Source of the DNA: Dromiciops gliroides
Taxonomy: Eukaryota; Chordata; Mammalia; Microbiotheria; Microbiotheriidae
Direction: 5' to 3'
Assembly: GCF_019393635.1 (NCBI RefSeq)
Contig: NC_057863.1
Coordinates: 642,789,306-642,853,305, forward strand
Length of the DNA stretch: 64,000 nt
How positions within the stretch are numbered: the stretch's first letter is position 1; every line of letters begins with the position of its first letter. The position numbers and the translations under genes were made by a program. Of this stretch, positions 22,955-34,125 are shown one piece after another. The notes under the pieces are model-generated. The model ran no database searches. It was not told the origin of the DNA and saw nothing but the letters and a program-made list of their open reading frames with translations.

Positions 22955-23700
22955 TAGCATGCAGACCTTCACTAGACTTCTAGCTGGTCTCTTCCTGTTT
23001 CAATCCATCCCCCACTCAAGAACTTCCAGATCAAATACAAAATCCTCTGCTTGGCACTCAAAGCGCTTCCTAACCTAGCCCCCTCCTCCTTTTCTAGACT
23101 TCTTCTAAGGTGACTCCTTGCCCGTCCTCCTCAATCCAATGTGCCTGGCCTCCTAGCTGTTGCATGAACAAGATCCTGCATCACCTGACTGTGGTTTTCA
23201 CTGGTCGGCCCTGGAATTCTCTCTTACCCCACCATGGCCTCCTGGCATCCTTTGGGTATTATCTAAAATCTCCCCCTTTTCAAGAAGTCTTCCTTGTCCC
23301 CCTTAATGCTGATTGTCTTCTGAGATCATCGCCAATTTAGCCTGCAAATGTCTCATTTGCACAAAGCTGTCTGCATGTCATCCAGGAATTTGCTGGAGCC
23401 AGCTTGACCACGAAGGCCAATTATTACATTTTCATTGTGAGCATTTATATACTGGAAATCAAGAAACACTGAAAATCCGGCCTTGATTGTTTTTCTGATT
23501 GTCTAGACTTAAGAAAGTGATAGAGAAAATGTTAACAAGGCACTTTAAACTTAAAACTGTGCCCTGCCCACACCTTCTTCTCCCCCTTGCCAGGTGTCCC
23601 ACTAGACTGAAAGTTCCTTGAGGGCAGGGACTCCTTTTGCCTTTCTTTGTACCCCCAGTCTAAGCAATGCTTAGGTATCAGTGCTTGTGGATGTGAATAG
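22955..23700 (+). repeat. L2-like LINE 3' fragments
   Basis: 22955-23345 (CTGGTCTCTTCCTGTTTCAA, TGGCCTCCTAGCTGTTGCATG) and 23570-23700 (GAAAGTTCCTTGAGGGCAGG) are L2-type 3' ends. A CAATAAACATTTATTAAGCACC piece lies just before at 22,817. Confidence 0.45.
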
Positions 23701-24407
23701 TTCTGTGGTATCTGGCCCAGATTAGAACACATTTAGAGTTCAGATAGTTCTCAGTTCTCACTAGATGCAAATTCTACTTTATGTATTCTTAAAGAAATCT
23801 GCATTCAAAAAAACCCAACTATGTTAATTAACTTTACTGTATAGTACAGAGCCTTCACTCCCTCTCCCTCTCTCTCCCTGTTCCTTCCCCTCAACTCAGC
23901 TATCCACAGCCTCCCCCTCCTCTAAAACACTAAAATAAACCCCTCCAAGTGAAAGCAAAAGAATGGACTCAGAGAGTCTGCCACCACTACTGCTGCCATG
24001 GTGGCTCAGGGGCTTGGTCTGAGACCACTAGCTCCAGAGAGAGGAGACCTTTGTCCCACCCTGCTAACCCACCTGTGTGTCTGTCAGCTCTCAGGTACTT
24101 ACTGTGTGTCCTCTCCTGTATGTGTCTGTGTCTGGCTCCCCTCCCCATCCCCCCCAACCCCGCCGTGTGTTCTTCCTCTCAGCCTGGGCCAGGCCCCTAC
24201 ACGTTCTTCCTCCTGCTCTCCCTCCTCCGTCCCTAGTCCCCATGTGTCCTTGAAACCCTTCCTCCAAGGATGTGCTGTCCTCTCTCTGCCTCCTTCCCCA
24301 CATCTGCAAGCAAATTCACATTACACATAAAACACTTAACATAGACATCTGCAAAACAATCCACTCCCATAAAGTGAAAACCATTCATTCTGTGTTTAGT
24401 CACTTTT

Positions 24408-24561
24408 GTTTTTGTTTTTGTTTTTGAGAGGCAATTAGGGGTTAAGTGACTTGCCCAGGGCCACACAGCCAGAAAGTGTTAAGTGCCTGAGGCCAACTTT
24501 GAACTCGGGTCCTCCGGAATCCAGGGCTGGTGCTCTCTGCACTGCACCACCCAGCCGGCCC
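24408..24561 (-). repeat. Marsupial tRNA-SINE
   Basis: Reverse copy with T-rich start and ACCACCCAGCCGGCCCTAG end; target repeat TTTAGTCACTTTT on both sides. Confidence 0.82.
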
Positions 24562-24969
24562 TAGTTTAGTCACTTTTAAGAAGGAAACTGACAAAGTAGA
24601 GCATGTCCAGAGAATGTCAAAGTGTGACATATGAAGGTGAGATAAAGGACTCATGATTTTCTGCTACAGAAGAGAAGACTGCGGGAGGAAAAGCTAGCTG
24701 TCTTCAAATTTTAAGACTTCTTATGTGGAAGAACCTCCCTATCTCTGTATCTTTGTCACTATCCTACTGGGCCCCTAGAATGGAGAGGAGGGAACTGGGA
24801 ACAATGGGTCAAGTTGCAGAGAAAAAAGAGTTTAAAGACAGGTGAAAACTACCTAATGATGAAAGCTGTCCAGCAATGGAAGGGGCTTCCTCCTCACCAC
24901 TGAAGTCTTTGGAAGCTGAATGACGGCTCATTAGGGGTGCTGAGGGTTTTTGTTAAATATAGACTGGAG

Positions 24970-25113
24970 GGGGGCGGCTAGGTGGCACAGTGGATAAAGC
25001 ACCGGCCCTGGATTCAGAAGGACCCGAGTTCAAATCGGGCCTCAGACACTTGACACTTACTAGCTGTGTGACCCTGGGCAAGTCACTTAACCCTCATTGC
25101 CCCACCAAAAAAA
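24970..25113 (+). repeat. Marsupial tRNA-SINE
   Basis: GGGGCGGCTAGGTGGCACAG to A tail; target repeat AAATATAGACTGGA on both sides. Confidence 0.87.
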
Positions 25114-25209
25114 TATAGACTGGATTAGAGGAACTCTGGGGTCCTGTCCACTGGTGACCCACCTCCTCTCCCTGGAAGCCCCACATCCATTCATCATGAT
25201 GATTCTCCC

Positions 25210-25970
25210 TTCATCAGGTCCTTTATGCTCCCCCTCTGGCCCCAAGACCATGTCCATCTAGCCTACTCCAAGAGTCCCCCAGCAGATCTGAACAGTTCCA
25301 TTTTCTCCCTCCTCCAAACCACGGTTCACTGGCCTGACAGAGCAATCTTTCTAAAACATCATTTTCATTGTGTGACCCTTTCCCAAACACAGAAATGGCT
25401 TACCTTTGCCTAAAGGTTCAACTCTCCATTGAGAACCCAAACCTACCTCATCTCCACTGCTTCAGCCAAAGCAGTTTATTGACTCCCCAAACCTAGAACA
25501 CACCTCACAGATTGCCACCCGTGGCCCTTTGCTCACAGTGGACCCCTTGCCCAGCTCGAATCCTCCTTCCTTTACAGTTACCTGAATGCCGTTCATCCTA
25601 AGCCCACTTCCATGACCACATTGATCTCATTTTCCTCTGAATGTCTACAGCAAAGCTTCTTAAACCGTGGCTCACAACCCGATATGGAGTTGTACAACTG
25701 AATGTGGGGGTCACAAAAAATTTGGCAACAGTAAAAGGTTATGTATGCCTGTTTTATAGACCTATATACCTGGGGTTTCATAAAAATTTCTCAGGTGAAA
25801 GGGGTCACAAGTGGAAAAAATTTAAGAAGCCCTGGTCTACAGCACTCATCATCTTTCATTTAATAATAAACTGTCATTTGCTGTCATTTGATGGCCATGT
25901 ATTGTCTCACTGTAATGCAAGCACCCTGAAGACAGGTGCTATGTCACACTTTTCTTCATAGCTCACCCAG
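25210..25970 (+). repeat. L2-like LINE split by a hAT element
   Basis: CCTCCTCCAAACCACGG through TGTGTGACCCTTTCCC and, after the insertion, CACCCTGAAGACAGGTGCTA form one L2-type 3' end with the hAT at 25651-25834 inside it. Confidence 0.5.
25651..25834. mobile_element. Short non-autonomous hAT transposon with 8-bp target duplication
   Basis: 184 bp with imperfect terminal inverted repeats CAAAGCTTCTTAAACC and (reversed) CAGGGCTTCTTAAATT. Flanked by a perfect 8-bp repeat GTCTACAG at 25643-25650 and 25835-25842, the hAT signature. No coding capacity. Confidence 0.85.
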
Positions 25971-26175
25971 ACCTGAGATGAATAATGATGATAAATTGTG
26001 GTCCTCTTTCTCCCTTAACACTCTCTCCCCTGGCCCAAGGTTCACCCTCCAAATGTCATTTCCACTGTTCACCATCTCCATTCCTGAAATGTTTCCTAGT
26101 AAAGTGACATTAAGACATGTTCTTCTAAGCCCAAAATGTGTCCTAGCCGCAATTCAACTTTTCTATCCTCTGCAT

Positions 26176-26354
26176 CAGTGGTGTCAAACTCAAATAGAAA
26201 CGAGAAAACTACAAATTAACCTTATCTATGTTGTGCTGTAGTCTTCTTTATTTTGTTACATATGTTCCAACAAGGTTTTAATCTGGTTTGGTCTACACAA
26301 GAGCTTCCTGGCATTCATGACTTCTTGTGGTCCCCACCATAAGTCTGACACCTG
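26176..26354. mobile_element. Probable hAT-type non-autonomous element
   Basis: Ends CAGTGGTGTCAAACTC and (reversed) CAGGTGTCAGACTT make an inverted pair; interior GAAAACTACAAATTAACCTT and TTTTAATCTGGTTTGGTC recall Charlie-like elements. No clear 8-bp target repeat remains. Confidence 0.5.
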
Positions 26355-27184
26355 TTTTATAAATACCTCAACCTCAGCAAGACCCATTGCACAGAAACCT
26401 GACATTAAAAAACAAAACAAAACAAAAAACCCACTTCATTCTCCCACAGAGATCTTACTCTACTCCTTTCACTCCTCTGAGCCCAAGTGATTATATTGAT
26501 AGAATGTCAGTGCTAGATGGTCTGAGAAATCACCGAGTCCAACCTAAGGGTGAGGAGAGAAAGAGTTGGGCACCAGGAATGATGGCTGTAATGCCTCTCC
26601 CACAATGAGACTGTACTCTTCATTCATCTCTTCTATAAGCCTGGAGAAAATGCTGTGATGATTCAATCAAGTTAGGTGACACACAGTTAGCAATTCCTAT
26701 CACAGCAGCCTTCTATTGTGGGCTTACTGACACTCCAGGGTAGTTGGGAAGGAAAGTTCAGAAAGGCCAATGAAGAATAACTAGGTACTGATCAGCTCCA
26801 GACTCCCAGCTCTACCTTAGTTCCACCAAGAGGGTGAAGTTAATGGATAGTGATGGAGGTCTTGGTAAGACAAGGTCTTCACTAGAACTAAATGGTCTAA
26901 TGACTACTAAGGATAGCCTTTCTCTTATTCATTTCCCTTCTGAATGCAAAAATATCTAACTTTCTTATTTAAAATAATCATTTGTATAGGCTATGAAGTA
27001 TCTCGGGACATTCTTCTTATTTACTAGTTAGGGAGCTCAAAGCACTGTACAGTTTATTCCCTCTCATGTCTTACTATTCAACAAGAATTTTCAGAAGGGT
27101 TTCTTTCAGAGGGATGGCAGGGAAATGAGGCACCGAAAGGGTAAGGGAGGTAATCTAGGGCACACAAACAATCTAAAGAAATTA

Positions 27185-27322
27185 GGGGGCAGCTAGGTGG
27201 TGCAGTGGATAGAGCGCCAGCCCTGGAGTCAGGAGGACCTGAGTTCAAATCTGGCCTCAAACACTTAACATGTACTGGCTGTGTGACCCTGGGCAAGTCA
27301 CTTAACCCCAACTGCCTCGCCA

Positions 27323-27355
<33 letters not shown>
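27185..27355 (+). repeat. Marsupial tRNA-SINE
   Basis: GGGGGCAGCTAGGTGGTGCAG with (CAAAA)n tail; AAATTAGG-type target repeat both sides. Confidence 0.87.
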
Positions 27356-27878
27356 ATTAGGTACCCCTAACTATTGTGGTTCTTCAATAAGAATCACTGG
27401 TCGGAAGGTCATCTACATCAATTCCTATGGAACGAGAAACCAACTAAAGAGTCTAGTGTTTAAAAAGAGAACTGACAGGACTGAGAGGAAGAAAGGCCCC
27501 AGATGCTGGGCAGTGAGGAGGGGAAAGGACAGGGGAAGTAAGGGATGAAAAAAGACACTCTTTCCTCCTTTCCAGAAGGACTCTACTCCATCAGGATGAG
27601 AAAGATTATAATTCTGGAGAAAAAGTGGTAGGTGGGAAATTTAGGATGCCATAATCCATGTCAAGGGAAGTACATGCCCAGGTTAGAGTGCATACAGACT
27701 TTGGGGTTCATTTCTGAATAGCACATTTTGGCAAGGATACTATCAAATTGGAGAACTAGCAAGGCAGAGTGATCAGGATGAAGCCAGGGTCTAGAAATCT
27801 CAGAAGAGGAACAGTTGAAGGAACAAGAGGTGTTTTGACCCATGAAGAGAAGATTTAGGAGATATCCTGACCCATGTC

Positions 27879-28026
27879 TTTTTTTTTTTTGCCCGGGGCA
27901 ATGAGGGTTAAGTGACTTGCCCAGGATCATGCAGCTAGTAAGTATAAAGTGTCTGAAGCCGAATTTGAACTCAGGACCTCCTGAATCCAGGGTCAGTGCT
28001 TTATCCACTGCACCACCTAGCTGCCC
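27879..28026 (-). repeat. Marsupial tRNA-SINE
   Basis: Reverse copy from poly(T) to CACCACCTAGCTGCCCC; target repeat CTGACCCATGTCTTT both sides. Confidence 0.87.
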
Positions 28027-28924
28027 CTGACCCATGTCTTTAAATATCTGAAGGCCTGTCACACAGAAAAAGGAGCCAACTGATTCTCTTGCTTCCACAG
28101 GACAGATATGATGAGCCCAGTGATTGGAGACCAAAAGGAAGCAGGCGTCTACTCAAACAAAGTAACCATTGGAAGTCTCATTAGGCCAGGAGCTCCTGGG
28201 GCTATGTAAGCAGTAGCCAGGTGGTCCCTGTCAGACAAGTGGTAGAGGGGATCCCTACACTGAGAAGACTGGGCTAGATGACCTGTCAAATTCCTTTCCA
28301 ATCTTAAGATTCCATAAAATAATCTTTTCCTGCCTGGAGGCCCGGGGGTCTGCCTGATCTGGCCCAGTCTGGCCCAATTCCAGGGAGGAAAAGAGGGTGA
28401 CATCCCGATTGATTACAGATGGGAGCTGGACAACAGGGCTAATAAGAAGAGAAGGGGGCCAGAGAAGCAAAGAGGATGTGACTCTATCCAAAGGCAGGGA
28501 GTACTAGGTTTCCGTGGACAGAACAATATGGCACAGGGAAAAAGAGAATTAATGGTTCTAGGAGGTAAGAACATGGAAGATAAGAGCTGTTAAGGTGTTG
28601 GAGAGGGGCTCTTGGAGGTGAGGAGAAATCTGAGAGAGAAGACTTGAAGGAGGGAGAAGATATATAGAGAAAATGGACCAGACATGTCCACGCAAGGGAA
28701 GAGACTTTAGAGAGAGAAGTTGTGGGAGTCCAAAGGGGCACAACTGAGAGCAGAATTCAATGGTTAAGAAATCAAGATGATGAGGTACGGAAGCAGGGAA
28801 TAATATTAAGGGAAGAGTAAAAAATGAAGAGAAAACGAGTCTTGGGAAATGGGGGAGAGGGGGATAGCCCAGGAAGCCTTGATGGAGGTCTGAGAGTTGG
28901 TAAGAACAGCCTAGAAAGTTCATG

Positions 28925-29260
28925 TCTGGTAAAGTCTATGGACTGTTCCAGGATCATGTTTTTAAATGGATAAAATAAAATACATAGGATTACAAAGAAA
29001 ACCAACTATGTTGAAATCTAGTTACCAAATATTGGGGAAAAAAAGTTCATGAACCTTAGTTTAAGAATCCCTGGTCTATGGGGGTGGCTAGGTGGCACAG
29101 TGGATAAAGCACCAACCCTGTATTCAGGAGTACCTGAGGTCAAATCCGGCCTCAGACACTTGACACTTACTAGTTGTGTGACCCTGGGCAAGTCACTTAA
29201 CCCCCACTGCCCCACAAAAAAAAAAAAAAAAAAGAATCCCTGGTCTAGAAGAGAGGCCTC
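28925..29260. mobile_element. hAT-like remnant interrupted by a SINE
   Basis: CATGTTTTTAAATGGATAAA...AAGTTCATGAACC and a terminal TTTAAGAATCCCTGG resemble short hAT elements; the terminal piece is duplicated by the SINE insertion at 29080-29233. Confidence 0.4.
29080..29233 (+). repeat. Marsupial tRNA-SINE
   Basis: GGGGGTGGCTAGGTGGCACAG to poly(A); target repeat AAGAATCCCTGGTCTA both sides. Confidence 0.86.
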
Positions 29261-29394
29261 TCTAGGGGACCTAGTAAAGGCTGAAGAGATGGGAAGAAGA
29301 AAGGGATAGTGGTATCTGCTGGGGGATGAGAACTGATAAGAAAATAAAGGAAAAAACTTTGCCTTCCCACATCCCCCACTTTCCCTCCCTTTCT

Positions 29395-29955
29395 GTCCAT
29401 CCTAACCTTTATAAACTCCTGCCTAGACTAAGCAGTCCTCATTAATCTCCCTGTTTCTAGTCTCTTCTTCCTCCAAACCATCTTTCACACTGTTGCCAAA
29501 ATAATCTCAAAGCCTAGTTCTGACTACTTCCCTGACCAAAACCCTTGCTGGGTCCTGAATGTTCACAGGATGAATTACAGTCTCCTTAGATTGGCACTGA
29601 AACCCTTCCATAATCTGGCTCCCATCTACCTTTCCAACATTATTTCCTAATACTCCTATTCACTCTATTCTCCAGCCAAATTGGAGTATGAGCCATTCTC
29701 CAAACTCCAGGATCTGTCCTCTCTCAGCATTAGCTATTTTTCGTGCCTAAAATGTCAACTTTCCTCACATCCACTTGTCTGAAGTCTTGTCTTCCATTAG
29801 GCCTCAGCTCCTCTCTTCTGAGAAGCCTTCCTTGATTTTGCCTCCTTATAAGCATTAGAATGAAAGCTCCTTGAAGCTAAGAGCTCTCTCTCCTGTTTCT
29901 CCAGGGTCTCTTTTGCTCATCATCAGTACCTAATAAATGTTTGCTGAATTGAAGG
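29395..29955 (+). repeat. L2-like LINE 3' end, long copy
   Basis: About 560 bp of L2-type 3' sequence (CACACTGTTGCCAAAATAAT, GAGAAGCCTTCCTTGATTTT, TACCTAATAAATGTTTGCTG), the longest L2-like copy in the window. Confidence 0.55.
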
Positions 29956-30539
29956 GAGGAGGACTGAGAGGCAAAACCAGGGGTGGAATCCCGACCTTGA
30001 AGGGGAGAAGTATAGGAGATGTGAGGAAAGGAGGCCAAGGGTTCTGAAGAAGAGAAGTTAAGGGCTTTGGGAGGGAGAATGTTGTTCTTGGTCAAAGAGA
30101 GCTAAGTGAAGAAAGACACAATCTCAGTATTTTAGGAAAGAGGGCCTGGGGATGGCAGTTTCTCTGAAAGGCTTCCGGGGTGAAGGATGCTTAGTATGGG
30201 CTCAGTTTTTTTGGAATGAGTTTGTCAAGGATGGAGAGTTAGGGGGCTGATATTGGGGGGCCGGGATGTCTCTGAGTTAGGAAGGGTATCTGCTCTGGTG
30301 GGTGGGGGAGGTGGAAGAACAAGCACACTGACACCAGGGAGGACTCTGGGGAGCTCTCTGAAGGGGGAGTCTGGTAAAAGGGACTCCTGAGGAGCTGGGA
30401 AGGGCCCATGAACCAGTGGATAGACCCTCTGACCAAGGAAGGCGATGAGGAAGAGAAATGATGGTGGTTAGGGGCGTCCCTCTGAGGGAAGGAACAGAGG
30501 ATGCATTCTGAAGAGGAAGAAGCTGAAGAAAGAGAAAGG

Positions 30540-31100
30540 ATCTGGTAGACCCTCCAGAGGGGACATGGAGACAGGTTGAAGGAAACCTCTAAGGTGAATG
30601 GGGGGCCTGGATGACCCTTTAAAAGGGGATCAGAGATAAGTTGAGGGGGATCACTGAGGGGAGTGGGGGCTTAGAGGATGCTCAAGGGAGAATAGACAAC
30701 CTGAGGGGCATTACTATGGGGAGAGGGGGCCTGGGGGACCCTCTGAAGGGGGATCTGAGACAAGCTGAGGAGGATCGCTGAGGGGAGTGGGGGCCTGGGG
30801 GACGCTCTGAAGGGGGACCAGACACAACCTGAGGGGCATTACTGAGGGGAGTGGGGGCCTGGGGGATGCTCTGAAGAGGGAATAAGGACAGGCTATGGGG
30901 GAATCACTAAGTAGGGGAGCCCTGTAGGAATCGTGAAAGGGGTACAGAGACAAGCTAAGGGGGATCACTGAGGAAAGTGGAGGCGCCTGGAGGACCCTCT
31001 GAAGAGGGATCAGAGACAAGCTGAGGGGCATTACTGAGGGGAGTGGGGGGGCCTGGAGGACCCTCTGAAGAGGAAATGAGGACAGGTTAAGGGGGCTTCT
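30540..31100. repeat. Degenerate minisatellite, unit about 60-66 bp, roughly 8-9 copies
   Basis: Recurring unit with GGGGGCCTGGGGGACCCTCT, GAAGGGGGATCAGAGACAAG and CTGAGGGGCATTACTGAGGG. Units drift in length and sequence. G-rich on the plus strand. It sits in SAMD4B intron 1 directly downstream of the first exon. Confidence 0.85.
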
Positions 31101-31129
31101 AGGAAGATGGGGGCCGCTCAGGGAAGGGC

Positions 31130-31800
31130 CACAGGGTCCTCCTGGGGGGCGGGGCTTGGGTCCGCTGCCCGGCGGCCGGGGGTCCCCGAGGGGCGGGGCC
31201 GCGCGGCTGGGGGGGGGTCGGGCTCGCGCCGCGCACGCGCACGGGGGGGCGGGGCCGGGCGGCCTCGCGCTTCTCCCTCCCTCCTCTCCGGAGCTGCGCC
31301 GCGGTGAGGGAGGGTGGGTAGCTGCCCGTCCGTCCCTCCCTTCCTCCCGCCCACCCCCCAAGTGGGGAAGCCTCTTCTGGTCACCCGGGACTCACCGCCT
31401 CCGGCCCGCGCCACCGCCGCCCCCACTCGCCTCGCTCTCTCCGCCTTCCCTCCCTCTCTCCTCACACCGACCGACGCCGTCGCCGCCGCTGCCGCCGTCG
31501 CCGCCGCCGCCACGCTGCGTCACCGCGCCGCTGCGTCACCCCTCCTCCCTCTCCGCCCTGCTCGCGCCGTCGCTCCTCCCTCGCCACCGCCTCCTGCCCG
31601 GCGCGCCCGTTCATTGGACAGCACTCCGCAGACGGACAGCCCATTAGCCAATAGGTGCTGGAGAGATCGGAAGCCGAGAGAGGGTGAGGAGAGGAACGCC
31701 ACCGGGTTAGCTGAAGCACCGGCGGGGAAGGGCCCGCCCCCAGATCTGGACTAGGATTGGCTGGACGTCGCATGATTGGCGGACCTAGACGGGGAGAGGC
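31130..31800. other. CpG island at the SAMD4B 5' end
   Basis: Dense CpG, GC boxes (GGGGCGGGGC), and a CGCCGCCGC trinucleotide run at about 31,480-31,510. It contrasts sharply with the CpG-poor flanks and covers the putative first exon. A short plus-strand transcript could also start here, but no plus-strand gene was recognised nearby before GMFG. Confidence 0.8.
31396..31600 (-). promoter_or_regulatory. SAMD4B: SAMD4B untranslated first exon and promoter region
   Basis: On the minus strand a strong donor (GGAGGCG/GTGAGTCC) has its last exon base at 31396, inside a CpG-rich segment. Inverted CCAAT boxes (ATTGG at 31613, 31756 and 31775) and a CCAAT at 31648 lie just upstream in the minus direction, with GC boxes and a CRE-like GGACGTCG at 31763. 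This fits a TATA-less housekeeping promoter with a start near 31.5-31.6 kb. The 5' end is a guess. Assignment to SAMD4B is by position and orientation. Confidence 0.55.
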
Positions 31801-31850
31801 GGAGGATGAGGGAAGAAGAGGGAGGGAGTGAGGACCGCGCTGTCTGGAGC

Positions 31851-31864
31851 GTTGCCATGCCAAC
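31851..31864 (+). promoter_or_regulatory. RFX X-box-like site by the SAMD4B CpG island
   Basis: GTTGCCATGCCAAC, one mismatch from the palindromic X-box, in GC-rich promoter-proximal DNA. Confidence 0.45.
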
Positions 31865-32706
31865 GAGCTGGGCTGTCCTGGGCTTCGGGCCGCCGCCCTG
31901 CAGGAGGCGGCTTTAGATCGACGTTTCTCCCGCCGGCTCTGCACCCCGCATCCCACCTTCTAGATTCCCATCGTCCCAATATCCCTTCTCCTTTATTAGG
32001 GCCCCCTCCCCTCACGTTCCCTCCTCCTTCATCAGGTCCCTTTCCTCCCCACAGACCCTCCCCCTTCAGGCGGGGCCCTCTCGCCCCCCACGTCTCTTCC
32101 AAGTTCTGTCACTTTCACTGGCTCTGTAACGAAATCACTTCACTCCCCTGGGTCTCGGTTTTCTCATCAGCAAAATGAAACCTTTGGACTTCTGAGGTCA
32201 CTTCTAGGAACAAATCTATGATTTTACCATCACTTCTTAAACCCCTCAGCCTCTCTCCCCAATTCCCTCTACACTTCCCCTAGTCACCAGTCTCATACCC
32301 CTCCCCGCATCTCTATCTCTCTGCCTTCCCATTTCCTTCTCTTCCCAAATACTTCTTCCCCTCTTCTCTCCTCCCCTAAATACCTTCACCCTCTTCCCCT
32401 TCATCTATTTTCCCTCCTCATCCCCGATTCTTTTTTCCTCTAAAATCCTTGCCCCGCATCTGTTTCCCCTTCCCTCTCCAACTCCCCTTCCTCTATATCG
32501 TTCTTCTCCAAATTCTTTCACCCTAAATTCCCTCCCCCAGACTCCAGCCTATAATTCTCTCCCTCTAAACCTCCCCTCAAAATCTTCTCTCCAAGTCCTC
32601 CTCTGCTCAAGTGCCTTCCTTCCAAATCCTCATTTCCTCCAACTCCCAAAAATTACTTCTTCATACATCTCCTCCAAACTCTATCCTCAGATCCCCTCTC
32701 CGTACA

Positions 32707-32841
32707 CTCCCCCCCACAATGAGGGTTAAGTGACTTGCCCAGGGTCACACAGCTAGTTTCAAGTGTCTGAGGCTGGACTTGAACTCAGGTCCTCCTGAAT
32801 CCAGGGCCGGTGCTTTATCCACTGCGCCACCTAACTGCCCC
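32707..32841 (-). repeat. Marsupial tRNA-SINE
   Basis: Reverse copy ending GCGCCACCTAACTGCCC; target repeat CCGTACACTC both sides. Confidence 0.85.
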
Positions 32842-33103
32842 GTACACTCTTCTTTTATCACTCCTTTTCACAAATCTCTCCCCAAATCATCCCTCCAAAA
32901 CTCTTCTTCATATCCCCACTTCCAAAATTCTCAGTCCCCTCATCCTGTACCTCTGCCCAAATATCAGTCCTGCACCTCTAGACCTCAGACCTCCAGAGAA
33001 TTTCCTTGACCCAAAGCCCCATCCTTAATTCCATACTTTTTCTTCTCCCACATCCTCTCTATGATACCCTATTTCCAAATCTTCTTTTAAATACTCCTTC
33101 CTC

Positions 33104-33254
33104 GGGGCAGCTAGGTGGCGCAGTAGATAAAGCACCCGCCCTGGATTCAGGAGGACCTGAGTTCAAATCTGACCTCAGACACTTGGCACTTACTTGCCTT
33201 GGGCAAGTCACTTAATCCTCATTGCCCTGCCAAAACAAACAAACAAAAAATAAA
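33104..33254 (+). repeat. Marsupial tRNA-SINE
   Basis: GGGGCAGCTAGGTGGCGCAG with (AAAC)n tail; target repeat AAATACTCCTTCCTC both sides. Confidence 0.87.
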
Positions 33255-33753
33255 TAAATACTCCTTCCTCTGTCTCCTTGTCAATCTTTCCACATTCACA
33301 TTCCCTTTGTCCCCATGATACCTGCACCCCATAGCCTTTTTGCCTAGATCCCCATCTCTCTCCCATACCCATAAAACCCCTTGCAGCCCACCCAGTGGCT
33401 CCTGCCTTGTATCTCTGTGCCTTCTTCCATCAGTTCTCCACAACACTGTCCCTTTCCCCTGCCTTCCCTCCCCACCTAACTTAGAAGCAACCCTTAACTT
33501 CAACATCCTTTTTAGGACTCAGGGATATTGGAGGAAAGCAAAGCAGAATTCAGGTGTGTGTTAGGAAAACTAGGAGGCAGAGTGAAGGAGGTGGAGAAGG
33601 GGATGGATAACAGACATTACTGATGTGCTGATGTATCGAGGAATCTAATGACAAGCCTGCCTCTGACTTACTCTGGGACCCTGGCTAAGGTTCTCAAGCC
33701 CTTGGTTTCCCTTTATGTAGACTGAGGAAGTTGAAGTTCAAGGTTCCTACTTG

Positions 33754-33908
33754 TATATATATATTTTTTAAAGTGAGGCAATTGGGGTTAAGTGACTTGC
33801 CCAGGGTCACACAGCTAGTAAGTGTTAAGTGTCCGAGGCCGGATTTGAACTCAGGTCCTCCTGACTCCAGGGCCGGTGCTCTATCCACTGCGCCACCTAG
33901 CTGCCCCC
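33754..33908 (-). repeat. Marsupial tRNA-SINE
   Basis: Reverse copy from T-rich tail to GCGCCACCTAGCTGCCCCC; near-perfect target repeat CAAGGTTCCT both sides. Confidence 0.86.
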
Positions 33909-33957
33909 CAAGGTTCCTTCTTAACCCTAGAATTGTATTTCTGTAGAGGACCTAGAG

Positions 33958-34125
33958 CAGGGCTTCTTCACATTTTGTGTGTGTCCTGGACCCCTGAGAA
34001 TCATGTTTTTTAAATATAAAATGAAATAGGATTAAAAGGAAAAGCAATTGTATTGAAATAAAGATGTAATTTTTTTTTTCATCCAAGTTCCCAGACCCCC
34101 GTCCATGAACCCTTTGATTTAGAGG
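33958..34125. mobile_element. hAT-like remnant
   Basis: Begins CAGGGCTTCTTCACATTTTG, includes ATAAAATGAAATAGGATTA and ends near CATGAACCCTTTGA; same group as the remnant at 28.9 kb by its interior. Ends uncertain. Confidence 0.4.

Larger units (their letters stand above)
18521..31395 (-). other. SAMD4B: SAMD4B intron 1 (5' UTR intron)
   Basis: About 12.9 kb between the inferred first exon and the ATG exon. Besides the listed repeats, 21.2-22.7 kb and 26.4-27.0 kb are unassigned unique-looking DNA. No further exon was recognised. Confidence 0.5.
32220..33500 (+). repeat. Pyrimidine-rich low-complexity tract
   Basis: More than 1 kb dominated by C and T on the plus strand, with recurring CCCCTC, TCCAAAT and CTTCTCC words but no clean period. 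Two SINEs are inserted (32.7 and 33.1 kb). No gene seen. Confidence 0.6.

Noticed and set aside
30714-31361. Minus-strand frame of 215 codons over the minisatellite
   Set aside because: Not called as a gene: it is composed of the tandem repeat and GC-rich island sequence. Kept only as a finding.
31100-31800. A second gene on the plus strand starting at the SAMD4B CpG island
   Set aside because: Strong donors and CCAAT arrangement fit only the minus strand; plus-strand frames are low complexity and no downstream exon before GMFG was recognised.
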